A stretch of DNA of 64,000 bases. Source: Nostocoides sp. Soil756. GTDB lineage: Bacteria > Actinomycetota > Actinomycetes > Actinomycetales > Dermatophilaceae. The DNA lies in assembly GCF_001428065.1 (NCBI RefSeq), contig NZ_LMSE01000006.1, positions 62,437-126,436 of the forward strand, given 5' to 3'. This document shows, in pieces, positions 52,362 through 61,925 of the stretch. The notes below the pieces were generated by a model, which was not told the DNA's origin, made no database searches, and worked only from the letters and a program-made list of their open reading frames with translations. Positions within the stretch are counted from its first letter, which is position 1. Each line of letters starts with the position of its first letter. The translations under genes and the position numbers were made by a program.

Positions 52362-52381
52362 GATAGATAGCCTATCTATCT
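52361..52381. promoter_or_regulatory. MarR operator palindrome
   Basis: AGATAGATAG-C-CTATCTATCT: a perfect 10-bp dyad around one base, unusually A/T-rich for this genome, covering the marR promoter between marR and purC. Confidence 0.8.
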
Positions 52382-52433
52382 CAACGGGGACGAGGGCGCG
52401 ACGGCGCCCCTGCGGGCTGGAAGGATGGCGCCC

Positions 52434-53366
52434 ATGGCCGACGCCCCCGTGCCCGCTGTCCCCGCCCCGCTCGAGCTCGCCGGGTACGCGCCCGTCTACT
52501 CGGGCAAGGTGCGCGACCTCTACGCCCCGCTCGACCCGGCCACCGGGGCCCCCCGCGACGACCTCCTGCTGCTGGTGGCCTCCGACCGCATCTCGGCCTT
52601 CGACTTCGTCCTCGACCGCCCGGTGCCCGACAAGGGCGAGGTCCTCACCCGGATGTCGCTGTGGTGGTTCGAGCAGCTGGCCGACCTGGTGCCCAACCAC
52701 GTGGTCTCCACCGACGTCCCCGACGCCGTGGCCGGGCGCGCCGTCCTGGTGCGCCGCCTCGAGATGCTGCCGGTCGAGTGCGTCGCCCGGGCCTACCTGA
52801 CCGGCGGCGGGCTGCGCGAGTACCGCACCGACGGGCACGTCAGCGGCCTCCGGCTGCCCGCGGGGCTCACCGACGGCTCGCGCCTGCCCGAGCCCCTCTT
52901 CACCCCCTCGACCAAGGCGCCCCAGGGCGAGCACGACGAGCCCATGTCGTACGCCGCCGTCGAGGCCGCCCTCGGCCCGGAGCTGGCTGCCCGGGCTCGC
53001 GACCTGACCACCCGGATCCTGGCCCGCGGCAACGAGATCGCGGCTGAGCGCGGCATCCTCATCGCCGACACCAAGGTCGAGTTCGGGCTCGAGGGCGGCG
53101 AGCTCGTGCTGGCCGACGAGGTGCTGACGCCCGACTCCTCGCGGTTCTGGCCGGCCGACCAGTGGGAGCCCGGCCACCCGCAGCCCAGCTTCGACAAGGA
53201 GTTCGTCCGCGAGTGGCTCCTGTCGCCGGCCAGCGGGTGGGACAAGGCCTCCGGCGAGGCGCCCCCGCCGCTGCCCGACGACGTCCTCGAGCGCACCCGG
53301 GCCAAGTACGTCGAGGCCTACGAGCGGCTCACCGGGCGGCCCTTCGCCGCCGGGCCGGTAGCCTGA
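52434..53366 (+). CDS. purC: SAICAR synthase
   Basis: 310-aa ATP-grasp-like ligase adding aspartate to CAIR in purine synthesis. [10 protein letters not shown] start, [71 protein letters not shown] and [30 protein letters not shown] are diagnostic. ATG 52434 is chosen for GGAAGG 9 nt before; 52425 is an alternative. purL starts 47 nt downstream, likely one transcript. Confidence 0.95.
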   Translation: MADAPVPAVPAPLELAGYAPVYSGKVRDLYAPLDPATGAPRDDLLLLVASDRISAFDFVLDRPVPDKGEVLTRMSLWWFEQLADLVPNHVVSTDVPDAVAGRAVLVRRLEMLPVECVARAYLTGGGLREYRTDGHVSGLRLPAGLTDGSRLPEPLFTPSTKAPQGEHDEPMSYAAVEAALGPELAARARDLTTRILARGNEIAAERGILIADTKVEFGLEGGELVLADEVLTPDSSRFWPADQWEPGHPQPSFDKEFVREWLLSPASGWDKASGEAPPPLPDDVLERTRAKYVEAYERLTGRPFAAGPVA

Positions 53367-53413
53367 GACCGGCACCCCGCCCCGCCGCCGCACCCTCGGG
53401 AGACACCCCCGCC

Positions 53414-56400
53414 ATGGCCTCGTCGCACGCCCCCGTGCTGACCACCCTCCCCGGGGGCGCCGCCCTCTCGAGCTTCCGCGCCGCGGGCCTGCTGGCCCGG
53501 CTGCGCACGGTCGCCGACCAGGTCACCGGGGTCGGTGCACGCCACGTGCACTGGGTCGTCAGCGACACCGCGCTCGACGACGACACCGCCGCCACGGTCA
53601 CCCGACTGCTGAGCTACGGCGACCCGTGGGCCGACCCGCCGGTGGGGGAGCACGAGACCCTGGTCGTCGTCGCCCCCCGCCTCGGCACGCTCTCGCCGTG
53701 GGCGAGCAAGGCCACCGACATCGCGCACAGCTGCGGCGTCGACGTCCGCCGGGTCGAGCGGGTCACCGAGTACCGCATCGCGTCGTCGGCGCCGCTCACC
53801 GAGCAGCAGTGGGCCGCGTGCGCCGACGTGCTGCACGACCGGATGACCGAGTCGGCGCTGCCCAGCCGCGAGGGCGCCGCCGCGCTCTTCGACGAGCGCG
53901 AGGCCGAGCCGATGGTGCACGTCGACGTGCTGGGCGGCGGTCGCGAGGCGCTGGTCGAGGCCGACCGGACCTTCGGCCTGGCGCTCTCGGACGACGAGGT
54001 CGACTACCTGGTCGAGGCGTTCACCGGGCTGCGCCGCAACCCCACCGACGTCGAGCTGATGATGTTCGCGCAGGCCAACTCCGAGCACTGCCGCCACAAG
54101 ATCTTCAACGCCGACTTCGTCATCGACGGTGAGCCCCAGGCTCGTTCGCTGTTCGGGATGATCCGGCACACCGAGGAGGTCGCGGGCGCCGGCACCGTCG
54201 TGGCGTACAAGGACAACGCCTCGGTGATGGAGGGCAGCCGCCGGGTGCGTTGGCTGCCCGAGCGCGCCGACGGGCCCAGCCCCTACCGCGGCCGGGAGGA
54301 CGACGTGCACGTCCTCATGAAGGTCGAGACGCACAACCACCCCACCGCCATCAGCCCCTTCCCCGGCGCGGCCACCGGCGCCGGCGGCGAGATCCGCGAC
54401 GAGGGCGCCACCGGCCGAGGGAGCCAGCCCAAGGCGGGACTCACCGGCTTCGCGGTCTCGAACCTGCACCTGCCCGGTACCGACGAGCCCTGGGAGGGCG
54501 AGGAGTACGGCGCTCCGGTGCACATCGCCAGCCCGCTCGACATCATGGTTGAAGGCCCCATCGGCGCCGCGGCCTTCAACAACGAGTTCGGACGGCCGGG
54601 CCTGGGCGGCTTCTTCCGCGTCTACGAGCAGACCGTCGACGGCGTCCGGCGCGGCTTCCACAAGCCGATCATGAGCGCGGGCGGCCTCGGCACCATCAGC
54701 GCCGACCTCACCGAGAAGGTGCTCTTCCCGGCCGGCACGCTGCTGGTGCAGATCGGGGGGCCGGGGATGCGCATCGGGATGGGCGGCGGGGCGGCGTCGT
54801 CGATGGCGGCCGGCGCCAACGCGGCCGAGCTCGACTTCGACTCGGTGCAGCGCGGCAACCCCGAGATCGAGCGCCGGGCCCAGGAGGTCGTCAACCACTG
54901 CTGGAGCCTCGGCGCCGACGGCAACCCCATCCTCGCCATCCACGACGTGGGGGCCGGCGGCCTGTCCAACGCCTTCCCCGAGCTCGTCGACGGCGCCGGT
55001 CTCGGCGCCCGCTTCGACCTCGGCTCGGTGCCGCTCGAGGAGAGCGGCTTGGCCCCGAAGGAGGTGTGGTGCAACGAGTCCCAGGAGCGGTACGTCGTCG
55101 CCATCGCGCCCGAGTCGCTGCCGTTCTTCGCCGCGCTGTGCGAGCGCGAGCGCTGCCCGCACGCCGTCGTGGGGGTCGCGCGTGACGACGGCCAGCTGGT
55201 CCTGGCCGACGGCCTCGACGACCGCGAGGGCGAGGACCGCGCGATCGACATGCCGATGGAGACCCTGCTCGGCAAACCGCCGCGGATGACCCGCGACGTC
55301 GCCCGGGTCGAGCGGCACGGCGACGACCTCGACGTCGACGGGCTCGACCTGCGCGCGGCCGCCTACGCGGTGCTGCGGCATCCCACCGTGGCCTCGAAAC
55401 GCTTCCTGGTCACCATCGCCGACCGCACCGTCGGCGGCCTGACCCACCGCGACCAGATGGTCGGGCCGTGGCAGGTGCCGGTGGCCGACGTCGCCGTCAC
55501 CCTGGCCGACCACGTGGGCTTCGCCGGCGAGGCCATGGCCAGCGGCGAGCGGATGCCGCTGGCCGCCCTCGACGCCCCGGCCTCCGGCCGGATGGCCGTG
55601 GGCGAGGCGCTCACCAACCTGCTGGCCGCGCCCGTCGCCGCGCTCTCGGGCGTGAAGCTCTCGTGCAACTGGATGGCCGCGTGCGGTGAGGACGGCGAGG
55701 ACGCCGCGCTCTACGACACCGTGCACGCCGTGGGGATGGAGCTGTGCCCGGCCCTGGGCATCTCGGTGCCCGTGGGCAAGGACTCCCTCTCGATGCGCAC
55801 CCGCTGGGCCGACCCGGTCACGGGCGACGCGAAGCAGGTCACCTCGCCGGTGTCGCTGGTCGTCACCGCCTTCGCCGCCCTGCCCGACGTGCGCGGCACC
55901 TGGACCCCGCAGCTGCGCGGCGACTCGGTGCTGCTGCTGCTCGACCTCGGCGCGGGGCGTGACCGGCTCGGCGGCTCGATCCTGGGCCAGGTCTCGGGCG
56001 CCTTCGGCCGCGAGGTCCCCGACCTCGACGACCCGGCGCGCGTGACGGCCCTGGCCGCCGCCCTCGCCGCCCTGCGCGAGCGGGACCTCGTGACGGCGTA
56101 CCACGACCGCTCCGACGGCGGCCTCTGGGCGGCCCTGTGCGAGATGGTCTTCGCCGGCGGGATGGGGGTCGACGTCGACGTCGCCTCGGTGGAGGCCCTG
56201 TTCTCCGAGGAGCTCGGCGCCGTCCTCGAGATCCCGGCCGACCGGTCCTCCGAGGCGCAGGAGGTCCTGGCCGACCACGGACTGCTACCGCTGGCGCGCC
56301 CGGTCGGCGCCCCGAACGGCGACCGGCGCGTCCGGGTGCGGGTCGGCGGCGAGCCCGTCCTCGACGAGACCGTGCGCGACCTGGCCCAGGCCTGGGACGA

Positions 56401-57316
56401 GGTGTCGTGGCGCATCTCGGTGCTGCGTGACAACCCCGGCTCGGCCGACGAGGAGCACTCGGCCGTCGGTGCCGACGACGACCCGGGCCTCGTGGTCGCG
56501 CCCAGCTTCGACCCCGCCGACGACGTGGCCCTGCCGTACCTCTCGACCGGGGTGCGCCCCAAGGTCGCGGTGCTGCGCGAGCAGGGCGTCAACAGCCACG
56601 TCGAGACCGCGTTCATGCTCGACCGCGCGGGTTTCGACGCCTACGACGTGCACATGACCGACCTCCAGGCGGGGCGCTTCGACCTCGCCGACGTGCAGGG
56701 CCTGGTCGCCGCCGGCGGCTTCTCCTACGGCGACACCCTGGGCGCCGGCGAGGGCTGGGCCCGGTCGGTGCTGTTCAACCCCCGCCTCACCGAGGCCTTC
56801 CGGGGCTTCTTCCACCGCGACGACACCTTCGGTCTCGGGATCTGCAACGGGTGTCAGATGTTCGCCGCGCTGGCCGACCTCGTCCCGGGCGCCGAGGCGT
56901 GGCCGCGCTTCACCCGCAACCGGTCCGAGCAGTACGAGGCGCGGCTCACCCAGGTCGAGGTCCTCGACTCACCGTCGGTGCTGACCGCCGGGATGGCCGG
57001 GAGCCGCATCCCGATCGCGGTCGCGCACGGCGAGGGCTTCGCGAACTTCTCGGCCCGGGGTGACGCCGCCGCCGTGCAGCGCGTGGCCCGCTTCGTCGAC
57101 CACCACGGCGAGCCGGCCACGACGCATCCGTACAACCCCAACGGCTCGCCCGGCGGCCTCACCGCGGTCACCACCACCGACGGCCGGTTCACGGCGATGA
57201 TGCCCCACCCCGAGCGGGTCTCCCGGAACGTCCAGCTGTCCTGGACCAGCGGCGACGTGGACGACGAGAGCCCCTGGCTGCGGATGTTCCGCAACGCCCG
57301 CGTCTTCGTGGGCTGA
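53414..57316 (+). CDS. purL: phosphoribosylformylglycinamidine synthase, single-chain
   Basis: 1300-aa full-length FGAM synthase: N-terminal PurS-like domain, two ATP-binding PurM-like halves ([73 protein letters not shown] and [12 protein letters not shown] regions), and a C-terminal glutaminase with GICNGCQMF (Cys1144), HGEGFANF and MPHPERV (His1265, Glu1267). This is the fused large-PurL form, whereas many Actinobacteria use split purS/purQ/purL. ATG start. Follows purC in the same orientation. Confidence 0.95.
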   Translation: MASSHAPVLTTLPGGAALSSFRAAGLLARLRTVADQVTGVGARHVHWVVSDTALDDDTAATVTRLLSYGDPWADPPVGEHETLVVVAPRLGTLSPWASKATDIAHSCGVDVRRVERVTEYRIASSAPLTEQQWAACADVLHDRMTESALPSREGAAALFDEREAEPMVHVDVLGGGREALVEADRTFGLALSDDEVDYLVEAFTGLRRNPTDVELMMFAQANSEHCRHKIFNADFVIDGEPQARSLFGMIRHTEEVAGAGTVVAYKDNASVMEGSRRVRWLPERADGPSPYRGREDDVHVLMKVETHNHPTAISPFPGAATGAGGEIRDEGATGRGSQPKAGLTGFAVSNLHLPGTDEPWEGEEYGAPVHIASPLDIMVEGPIGAAAFNNEFGRPGLGGFFRVYEQTVDGVRRGFHKPIMSAGGLGTISADLTEKVLFPAGTLLVQIGGPGMRIGMGGGAASSMAAGANAAELDFDSVQRGNPEIERRAQEVVNHCWSLGADGNPILAIHDVGAGGLSNAFPELVDGAGLGARFDLGSVPLEESGLAPKEVWCNESQERYVVAIAPESLPFFAALCERERCPHAVVGVARDDGQLVLADGLDDREGEDRAIDMPMETLLGKPPRMTRDVARVERHGDDLDVDGLDLRAAAYAVLRHPTVASKRFLVTIADRTVGGLTHRDQMVGPWQVPVADVAVTLADHVGFAGEAMASGERMPLAALDAPASGRMAVGEALTNLLAAPVAALSGVKLSCNWMAACGEDGEDAALYDTVHAVGMELCPALGISVPVGKDSLSMRTRWADPVTGDAKQVTSPVSLVVTAFAALPDVRGTWTPQLRGDSVLLLLDLGAGRDRLGGSILGQVSGAFGREVPDLDDPARVTALAAALAALRERDLVTAYHDRSDGGLWAALCEMVFAGGMGVDVDVASVEALFSEELGAVLEIPADRSSEAQEVLADHGLLPLARPVGAPNGDRRVRVRVGGEPVLDETVRDLAQAWDEVSWRISVLRDNPGSADEEHSAVGADDDPGLVVAPSFDPADDVALPYLSTGVRPKVAVLREQGVNSHVETAFMLDRAGFDAYDVHMTDLQAGRFDLADVQGLVAAGGFSYGDTLGAGEGWARSVLFNPRLTEAFRGFFHRDDTFGLGICNGCQMFAALADLVPGAEAWPRFTRNRSEQYEARLTQVEVLDSPSVLTAGMAGSRIPIAVAHGEGFANFSARGDAAAVQRVARFVDHHGEPATTHPYNPNGSPGGLTAVTTTDGRFTAMMPHPERVSRNVQLSWTSGDVDDESPWLRMFRNARVFVG

Positions 57317-57534
57317 CGAGGGGGAGCCCGGTGCTGACGCCCGAGGACGTGCGCTGATGGACCGCGTGGCCGCGGCGCTGGACGACCTCGAGCACCGAGG
57401 GGGCGCCGCGCCGGCCGTGAGCACCGGCGCCGCCCAGGCCACCTCCCCGGCGGCGGACGTCGGCCGGTTGGGCTCGCCCTGGCCGGGGTAGGACTCCGGA
57501 GAGAGCGACCACCAGGACGACCCCAGGAGACACC
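57317..57534. other. intergenic region with two tiny coupled ORFs, doubtful
   Basis: 218 nt. GTG 57331 opens an 8-codon frame whose TGA overlaps an ATG (57357) opening a 44-codon frame to 57491 (MDRVAAALDDLEHRGGAAP...). Low-complexity Ala/Gly content; probably a remnant or chance. An AGGAGA precedes the next gene. Confidence 0.25.
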
Positions 57535-58014
57535 ATGACCCACGGCATCGGCATCGGCATCGGCGCCGGCCTCGTCCGCGGAGCGCTCGCGGGGGCCGCG
57601 GGCACGACCGCCCTCAACGTCGCGACGTACCTCGACATGGCCGTCCGCGGCCGCGGAGCCAGCAGCGCCCCCGAGGACACCGTCGAGGCGATCGCCGACT
57701 CCCTGGGCGTCGAGATCCCGGGCGACGGCGACACCGAGGCCCACCGCGCCTCCGGGCTCGGCGCGCTGATGGGGCTCGCCACCGGCGTCGCCGTCGGCGC
57801 GGCCGTCGGTGCCACCACCGCGGGCCGCCGCCCCGCCCTGCCGGTCGTCGCCCTGGCGGCCACGCTCGGCGCGATGGCGGGCAGCATCCTGCCGATGGCC
57901 GCCCTCGGCGTCAGCGACCCGCGCGAGTGGGCCGTGGGTGACTGGGTGTCGGACGCGCTGCCGCACGCCGCGTACGGCCTCGTCACGGCCTGGGCCCTCG
58001 ACGTCATGGGCTGA
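57535..58014 (+). CDS. Gly/Ala-rich membrane protein, uncharacterised
   Basis: 159-aa protein with three hydrophobic segments: GIGIGIGAGLVRGALAGAAGTTALNVATYLDMA (1-35), GLGALMGLATGVAVGAAVGATTAG (73-96) and LPVVALAATLGAMAGSILPMAAL (102-124). VSDALPHAAYGLVTAWALDVMG ends it. A conserved pattern of actinobacterial membrane proteins of unknown function. AGGAGACACC precedes the ATG. Confidence 0.6.
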   Translation: MTHGIGIGIGAGLVRGALAGAAGTTALNVATYLDMAVRGRGASSAPEDTVEAIADSLGVEIPGDGDTEAHRASGLGALMGLATGVAVGAAVGATTAGRRPALPVVALAATLGAMAGSILPMAALGVSDPREWAVGDWVSDALPHAAYGLVTAWALDVMG

Positions 58015-58028
58015 GCCCGCGATCGCGG

Positions 58029-58982
58029 TCAGTCGTCCATCGCCTCGATGCCGAGCTCGCGCAGCTCGGCCGTGCGTTCGCGCATCCGCCGGACCAGCTC
58101 GGCCGGCGGCTCCGGCCATCCCGTCAGCTCCTCGACGACCCGGACGGGTGCCGTGGTGCGGTACGACCGGGTGGGGTTCCCGGGGAAGCGCTTGTCGGTG
58201 ACGTTGGGGTCGTCCTCGAGCGTCCCGAGGGGCTCGACCCGGTCGACGCGCGGCGGGCCCTCGCCGAGGGCGAAAGCCGCGGCCAGCGGCGCCCCCTCGG
58301 ACGAGGCGGTGACGTAGACGTGCCGCGAGACCCGTCCGGACCCGTAGTTCGTGCGGTGGCCCGGCTCGAGCAGGTCCCCCGGGCGCAGGTCGGCCCGGGT
58401 GCCGTGGAAGAACGGGCCCGGGTCGTCGACCACCCGGGGCGGCGGGGCGGGCTCGCGCAGCATGCCGTCGAGGCGCCGCATCAGGACCGCGACCCGCGAC
58501 GGCCCCGCGGGCGCCCGCGGGTAGCGCCGCAGCACGTCGACGAACGCCGGGCCGGCCCGGCGGGCACAGGCGGTGACGACGTACTCGGCGACCACGGGGT
58601 CGCCGCCCCGGGCCAGCTCGGCCGCGCGCGCGGCGTGGGCGCCGGCGCCGAGGAGGTGGCGCACCTGGGTGGCGGCCGCGAGCGGGTGCAGGTAGGCGGA
58701 GGCAGCGGCGTCACCCGCGGCCAGAGCGGCGTGCCGGGCGGCCTCGCCGGCGGCTTCCCGGCCCGCGCGATGCGCGGCGGCGGCGGCGGTGCGCTGCCAC
58801 CGCGACCGGGGAGCCCCGGCGGTGAAGGCGCGCGCCGCCTCGAGGGCATCGGCCGGGCGGGGGTCGTCGGGATGGTCGCGGGCGAAGACGACCAGGGCGG
58901 GCTCGGCACAGGCCAGGGCGTACCCCGCGACGACCCGAAGGTCGTCGGTCGTCAGCTCGATCGGGCCGGGCCGTGCCTGCAT
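58029..58982 (-). CDS. fusion: Imm5-like domain + rifampin ADP-ribosyltransferase (Arr)
   Basis: 317-aa two-domain protein. Residues 1-175 are an Imm5-like 'putative immunity protein' helical domain (DLRVVAGYALACAEPALVVF, DDPRPADALEAARAF, AYLHPLAAATQVRHLLG, VDVLRRYPRAPAGPSRVAVLMRRLDGML). Residues 189-290 are an Arr domain: GPFFHGTRADLRPGDLLEPGH, VYVTASSEGAPL, VEPLGTLEDDPNVTDKRFPGNP and TRSYRTTAPVRVVEELTGW. By analogy to Arr enzymes, H193, Y223 and D263 are the catalytic His, Tyr and Asp. Arr uses NAD+ to modify rifamycins. Arr alone is about 140 aa, so the fusion is unusual. Convergent with the 57535 gene. Confidence 0.85.
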   Translation of the reverse strand: MQARPGPIELTTDDLRVVAGYALACAEPALVVFARDHPDDPRPADALEAARAFTAGAPRSRWQRTAAAAAHRAGREAAGEAARHAALAAGDAAASAYLHPLAAATQVRHLLGAGAHAARAAELARGGDPVVAEYVVTACARRAGPAFVDVLRRYPRAPAGPSRVAVLMRRLDGMLREPAPPPRVVDDPGPFFHGTRADLRPGDLLEPGHRTNYGSGRVSRHVYVTASSEGAPLAAAFALGEGPPRVDRVEPLGTLEDDPNVTDKRFPGNPTRSYRTTAPVRVVEELTGWPEPPAELVRRMRERTAELRELGIEAMDD

Positions 58983-59016
58983 CCTCCGCAGTCTGGCACG
59001 GGCCGCGGGGGGCCGG

Positions 59017-59817
59017 TCAGCGGCGGCGCCAGCCGTCGCGCGCGGGCGGCTCGGGCGACGGTTGCGCGTCGTCGACGCCGAAGGGCCGCGCCCCGGGCAC
59101 CTTGCGGGCGACGTCGGCCCAGGGCAGCACCCCGGTGGGCAGCGCGGCGGAGGCCGTGGCCCGGCGCAGCGAGTAGAGGTCGAGCGGCCCGCGGGTCGCC
59201 ACCAGCACGAGGTTGCCGAACCGGCGACCCTTGAGCACCTCGTGCAGAGCCACGAACGCCGTCGGTCCCACCGCCTCGACCGCCCCGGCGGCCACCCGCG
59301 CGGCGTAGCGCATCCCGGGCTCGTCGGGGACGTTCGCCAGGAAGAGCCCGCCGGGGACCAGCACCCGCGCCACCTCCCCCAGCCACTGCCGGTGCGTCAG
59401 CCCCGCGGGCACCCGGCCGCCGTCGAAGGCGTCGAGGACGAGGAGGTCGGCGCTGGCGTCGGCCAGGGCGGCGACGCCCTCCTCACCGGTGACCGGCCGC
59501 ACCCGGATGCGGTGCCCGCGCGGTAGCGGCAGCTCGCGCCGCACGGCCTCGGTCAGGGCCGCGGCCGGCTCGAGGACGATCTGGGGCGAGCCCGGGCGGG
59601 TGTGCTCCAGCCAGCGGGCGAGCGTCAGACCGCCCCCACCGACGTGCGTGGTACGCAGCCGACCAGCCGGGGCCAGCGCCTCGACCGCCAGCGCCAGGTG
59701 CTGCACGTACTCGAAGGCCAGCACGGTGGGGTCGTCGGGGTCGACGGCCGACTGCGGGAGCTCGTCGAGGACGGTGGTGACGAGGCGGCCCTCGCGCTCG
59801 AACCGGGGTTCCTGCAC
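59017..59817 (-). CDS. spermidine synthase-like methyltransferase-fold protein
   Basis: 266-aa Rossmann-fold protein of the spermidine synthase-like group common in Actinobacteria. QHLALAVEALAPAGRLRTTHVGGGGLTLARWLEHTRP (decarboxy-AdoMet-type GGG motif), PQIVLEPAAAL and ADLLVLDAFDGGRVP (Asp-containing strand), then LVPGGLFLANVPD. The polyamine-specific acid residues cannot be checked with certainty, so aminopropyl transfer versus methylation is open. GTG start with TAGGCT 6 nt upstream. Divergent from the SCP2-like gene. Confidence 0.75.
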   Translation of the reverse strand: MQEPRFEREGRLVTTVLDELPQSAVDPDDPTVLAFEYVQHLALAVEALAPAGRLRTTHVGGGGLTLARWLEHTRPGSPQIVLEPAAALTEAVRRELPLPRGHRIRVRPVTGEEGVAALADASADLLVLDAFDGGRVPAGLTHRQWLGEVARVLVPGGLFLANVPDEPGMRYAARVAAGAVEAVGPTAFVALHEVLKGRRFGNLVLVATRGPLDLYSLRRATASAALPTGVLPWADVARKVPGARPFGVDDAQPSPEPPARDGWRRR

Positions 59818-59823
59818 GCCGGA

Positions 59824-59829
59824 AGCCTA
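59824..59829 (-). promoter_or_regulatory. candidate leaderless -10 (TAGGCT) of the spermidine synthase-like gene
   Basis: Reverse-strand TAGGCT with 6 nt to GTG 59817. Confidence 0.5.
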
Positions 59830-59862
59830 CGGCGGCCCCGGCCGGCCGTCGGCCCCCGCCGG

Positions 59863-59868
59863 TAGCGT
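59863..59868 (+). promoter_or_regulatory. candidate leaderless -10 (TAGCGT) of the SCP2-like gene
   Basis: TAGCGT lies 7 nt before ATG 59876. Confidence 0.5.
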
Positions 59869-59875
59869 GGGCACC

Positions 59876-60250
59876 ATGCCTCCTCGCCGCCGTACCGACC
59901 CCGGCGCCGGCCGGGCCGCCCTGCGGAGCTGGCACGCCGACCCCGTGGGCGCCGACCGGGCCATCCGGGCCACCGCCGTGCGGCACACCCTCGAGGAGCT
60001 CGCCGCTCGCGCCCCCGGGAACAGCGTCGAGGTGCGGGTCCCCCCCTTCGGCGTCGTCCAGTGCGTCGAGGGACCGCGACACACCCGCGGCACCCCGCCC
60101 AACGTCGTCGAGACCGATGCCGAGACCTGGCTGCGCCTGGCCACCGGCGACCTCGGGTGGGCCCAGGCGCTGCGTGAGGGCATCCTGCGGGTCAGTGGCA
60201 CTCGCGCCGACCTCTCGGGGCTGCTGCCGCTGACGGGAGAGCCCGCGTGA
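59876..60250 (+). CDS. sterol carrier (SCP2-like) family protein
   Basis: 124-aa protein of the actinobacterial sterol-carrier-like family: RAIRATAVRHTLEELAARAPGNSVEVRVPPFGVVQCVEG, then PPNVVETDAETWLRLATGDLGWAQALREGILRVSGTRADLSGLLPL. The DAETWLRLATG segment is the SCP2 signature. Probably binds a lipid or small molecule rather than acting as an enzyme. GTGA overlap with the downstream LLM gene, so coupled. Confidence 0.75.
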   Translation: MPPRRRTDPGAGRAALRSWHADPVGADRAIRATAVRHTLEELAARAPGNSVEVRVPPFGVVQCVEGPRHTRGTPPNVVETDAETWLRLATGDLGWAQALREGILRVSGTRADLSGLLPLTGEPA

Positions 60251-61110
60251 GCGGGACCCTGCGGCACGGCGTCGTCCTGCTCACCGACGAGCCCTGGCGC
60301 GAGAGCGCCCCGCGCTGGCGCGCGGTCGAGGAGCTCGGCTTCGACCACGCCTGGACCTACGACCACCTGGTGTGGGGAGGGCTGCCGGACAGCCCGTGGC
60401 GGAGCGCGATGCCCACCCTGGCGGCCGCCGCGGGCGTGACCGAGCGGATCGGCGTCGGCACTTTCGTGTCGTCACCCAACCAGAACCACCCCTACACCTA
60501 CGCGCGCGACGTCATCACCCTCGACGACCTCACCGGCGGCCGGTTCCTGTGTGGCGTCGGCACCGGCGGCGACCTCGACGCGCGGCTGCTCGGCCAGGAC
60601 CTGACGCTGCGCCGACGGGTCGACCGCTTCCACGAGTTCGTCCCGCTGCTCGACCGGCTGCTGCGCGAGGACCACGTCTGGCACGACGGCGAGTGGTACC
60701 GGACCGACGGCGCCCGGACCCTCCCCGGCCCGGTACGCCACCGCGTCCCGCTGCTGATCGCCGCCAACGGGCCGCGCTCGCTGGCGCTGGCGGCCACCGT
60801 CGGTGATGGTTGGGTCACCTACGGCGGGCGCGGAGAGACCCTCGACGCCTGGTTCGAACACGTGGCCGCCCTGGTCGAGCGCTTCGACGGCCTGGTCGCC
60901 GAGCAGGGTCGCACCGGCGTGTCCCGCTACCTGTCGCTCGACTCCTCCCCGCGGTTCTCGCTCGAGTCGGCCGGCCTCTACGCCGAGATGACGGGGCGGG
61001 CGGCCGAGCTCGGCTTCACCGACGTCGTCTGCCACTGGCCGCGCGCCGAGGGCCCGTACGCGGGCGACCCCGCCGTCCTCGAACAGGTGGCGGGTTCGCT
61101 CGGGCGCTGA
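60247..61110 (+). CDS. LLM class flavin-dependent oxidoreductase
   Basis: 287-aa luciferase-like oxidoreductase: RAVEELGFDHAWTYDHLVWGGLPDSPWRSAMPTLAAAAGVTERIGVGTFVSSPNQNHPYTYARDVITLDDLTGGRFLCGVGTGGDLDARLL is typical of F420-type LLM enzymes. Third LLM-family gene of the window and not closely similar to the others. GTG start overlaps the SCP2-like stop (GTGA). Convergent with rskA. Confidence 0.88.
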   Translation: MSGTLRHGVVLLTDEPWRESAPRWRAVEELGFDHAWTYDHLVWGGLPDSPWRSAMPTLAAAAGVTERIGVGTFVSSPNQNHPYTYARDVITLDDLTGGRFLCGVGTGGDLDARLLGQDLTLRRRVDRFHEFVPLLDRLLREDHVWHDGEWYRTDGARTLPGPVRHRVPLLIAANGPRSLALAATVGDGWVTYGGRGETLDAWFEHVAALVERFDGLVAEQGRTGVSRYLSLDSSPRFSLESAGLYAEMTGRAAELGFTDVVCHWPRAEGPYAGDPAVLEQVAGSLGR

Positions 61111-61130
61111 GCCCGGCTGCGGTGCGTCGG

Positions 61131-61925
61131 TCAGGCGACGGCCATGACCATGATCGGCTGCCCGGTCGGTGCGGCCGAGCCCCCGGTGGGCTCGACGGTG
61201 ACTCCGACCGCGGCAGCGCCGGTGAGCCCGCCCGCGAGGACCGCCTCGGCCCGTCCGTCCGGGGACGGGGTGAGGAAGCCGGCCGAGCGCGCGACCTCGT
61301 CGGACCCCATGTACCAGAGCTGGTAGGTGTGGCCGTCCGGGGCCGGCGGCATCCCGGTCACGGTGAGGGCCGAGCGGTTCAGCTCGCGGCTGTAGGCCAG
61401 GGTGGCGGTGACGGCGCCCTTGTGGCTGGTGACGGTGGCGGCGTCCGGGGCCTGGATGACCCGCTGCAACGCCGAGAGGGTCGGCTGGTCCGCGGACCAG
61501 GGACTCCACGCCGCGCCCCCGACGGCCAGCACCGCGGCGGCGGCGGCCGCTGCGATCCAGGTCGTGGTGCGGCGGAACAGCGGGATGACGGTGGCACCGG
61601 CGCGGGCGACCCCGGCCTCGCCGCCCATCGGCGTGGTGGGCCCGACGATGGTGGGCTCGTCGTCAGCGTCCTCGGCGGCGTCGTCGGCCGTGAGCGGGGG
61701 CAACGGACGGACCTGCGAGATGCCGGCCAGGACCGCGGTGCGCAGGGAGGCGGGCGGACCGGCCTCGGCCAGGACCGCCAGGCTGTGGGCGGTCGCCGAC
61801 AGCTCGGTGACCTCGGACCGGCAGGCCTCGCACTCGGCCAGGTGTGACTCGAACGCCGAACGCTCGTCGCGGTCGAGGGCGTCGACCGAGTACGCACCGC
61901 TGAGATGGTGCAGATCGGGGCTCAT
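61131..61925 (-). CDS. rskA: anti-sigma-K factor RskA
   Basis: 264-aa membrane anti-sigma factor. The cytoplasmic zinc-type ASD starts LHHLSGAYSVDALDRDERSAFESHLAECEACRSEV (H28, C32, C35, HxxxCxxC). One transmembrane helix is TTTWIAAAAAAAVLAVGGAAW. The extracytoplasmic RskA domain ends with LNRSALTVTGMPPAPDGHTYQLWYMG and GVTVEPTGGSAAPTGQPIMVMAVA. It releases SigK after regulated proteolysis (family knowledge). Start overlaps the sigK stop (4 nt), on the same strand. Confidence 0.92.
   Translation of the reverse strand: MSPDLHHLSGAYSVDALDRDERSAFESHLAECEACRSEVTELSATAHSLAVLAEAGPPASLRTAVLAGISQVRPLPPLTADDAAEDADDEPTIVGPTTPMGGEAGVARAGATVIPLFRRTTTWIAAAAAAAVLAVGGAAWSPWSADQPTLSALQRVIQAPDAATVTSHKGAVTATLAYSRELNRSALTVTGMPPAPDGHTYQLWYMGSDEVARSAGFLTPSPDGRAEAVLAGGLTGAAAVGVTVEPTGGSAAPTGQPIMVMAVA

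Noticed and set aside
52382-52433. Purine riboswitch before purC
   Set aside because: Only about 50 nt of leader, no conserved aptamer pattern visible.
53318-56278. Long reverse-strand open frame (about 986 codons) opposite purL, and a similar one opposite clpB (15355-18171)
   Set aside because: Low-complexity Arg/Gly/Val composition, no motifs, and mirrored by clearly coding genes on the forward strand. At this GC content long antisense frames are expected.
57357-57491. 44-codon ORF between purL and the 57535 gene
   Set aside because: Low-complexity, no SD, no known match; kept only as a doubtful remark for the intergenic region.
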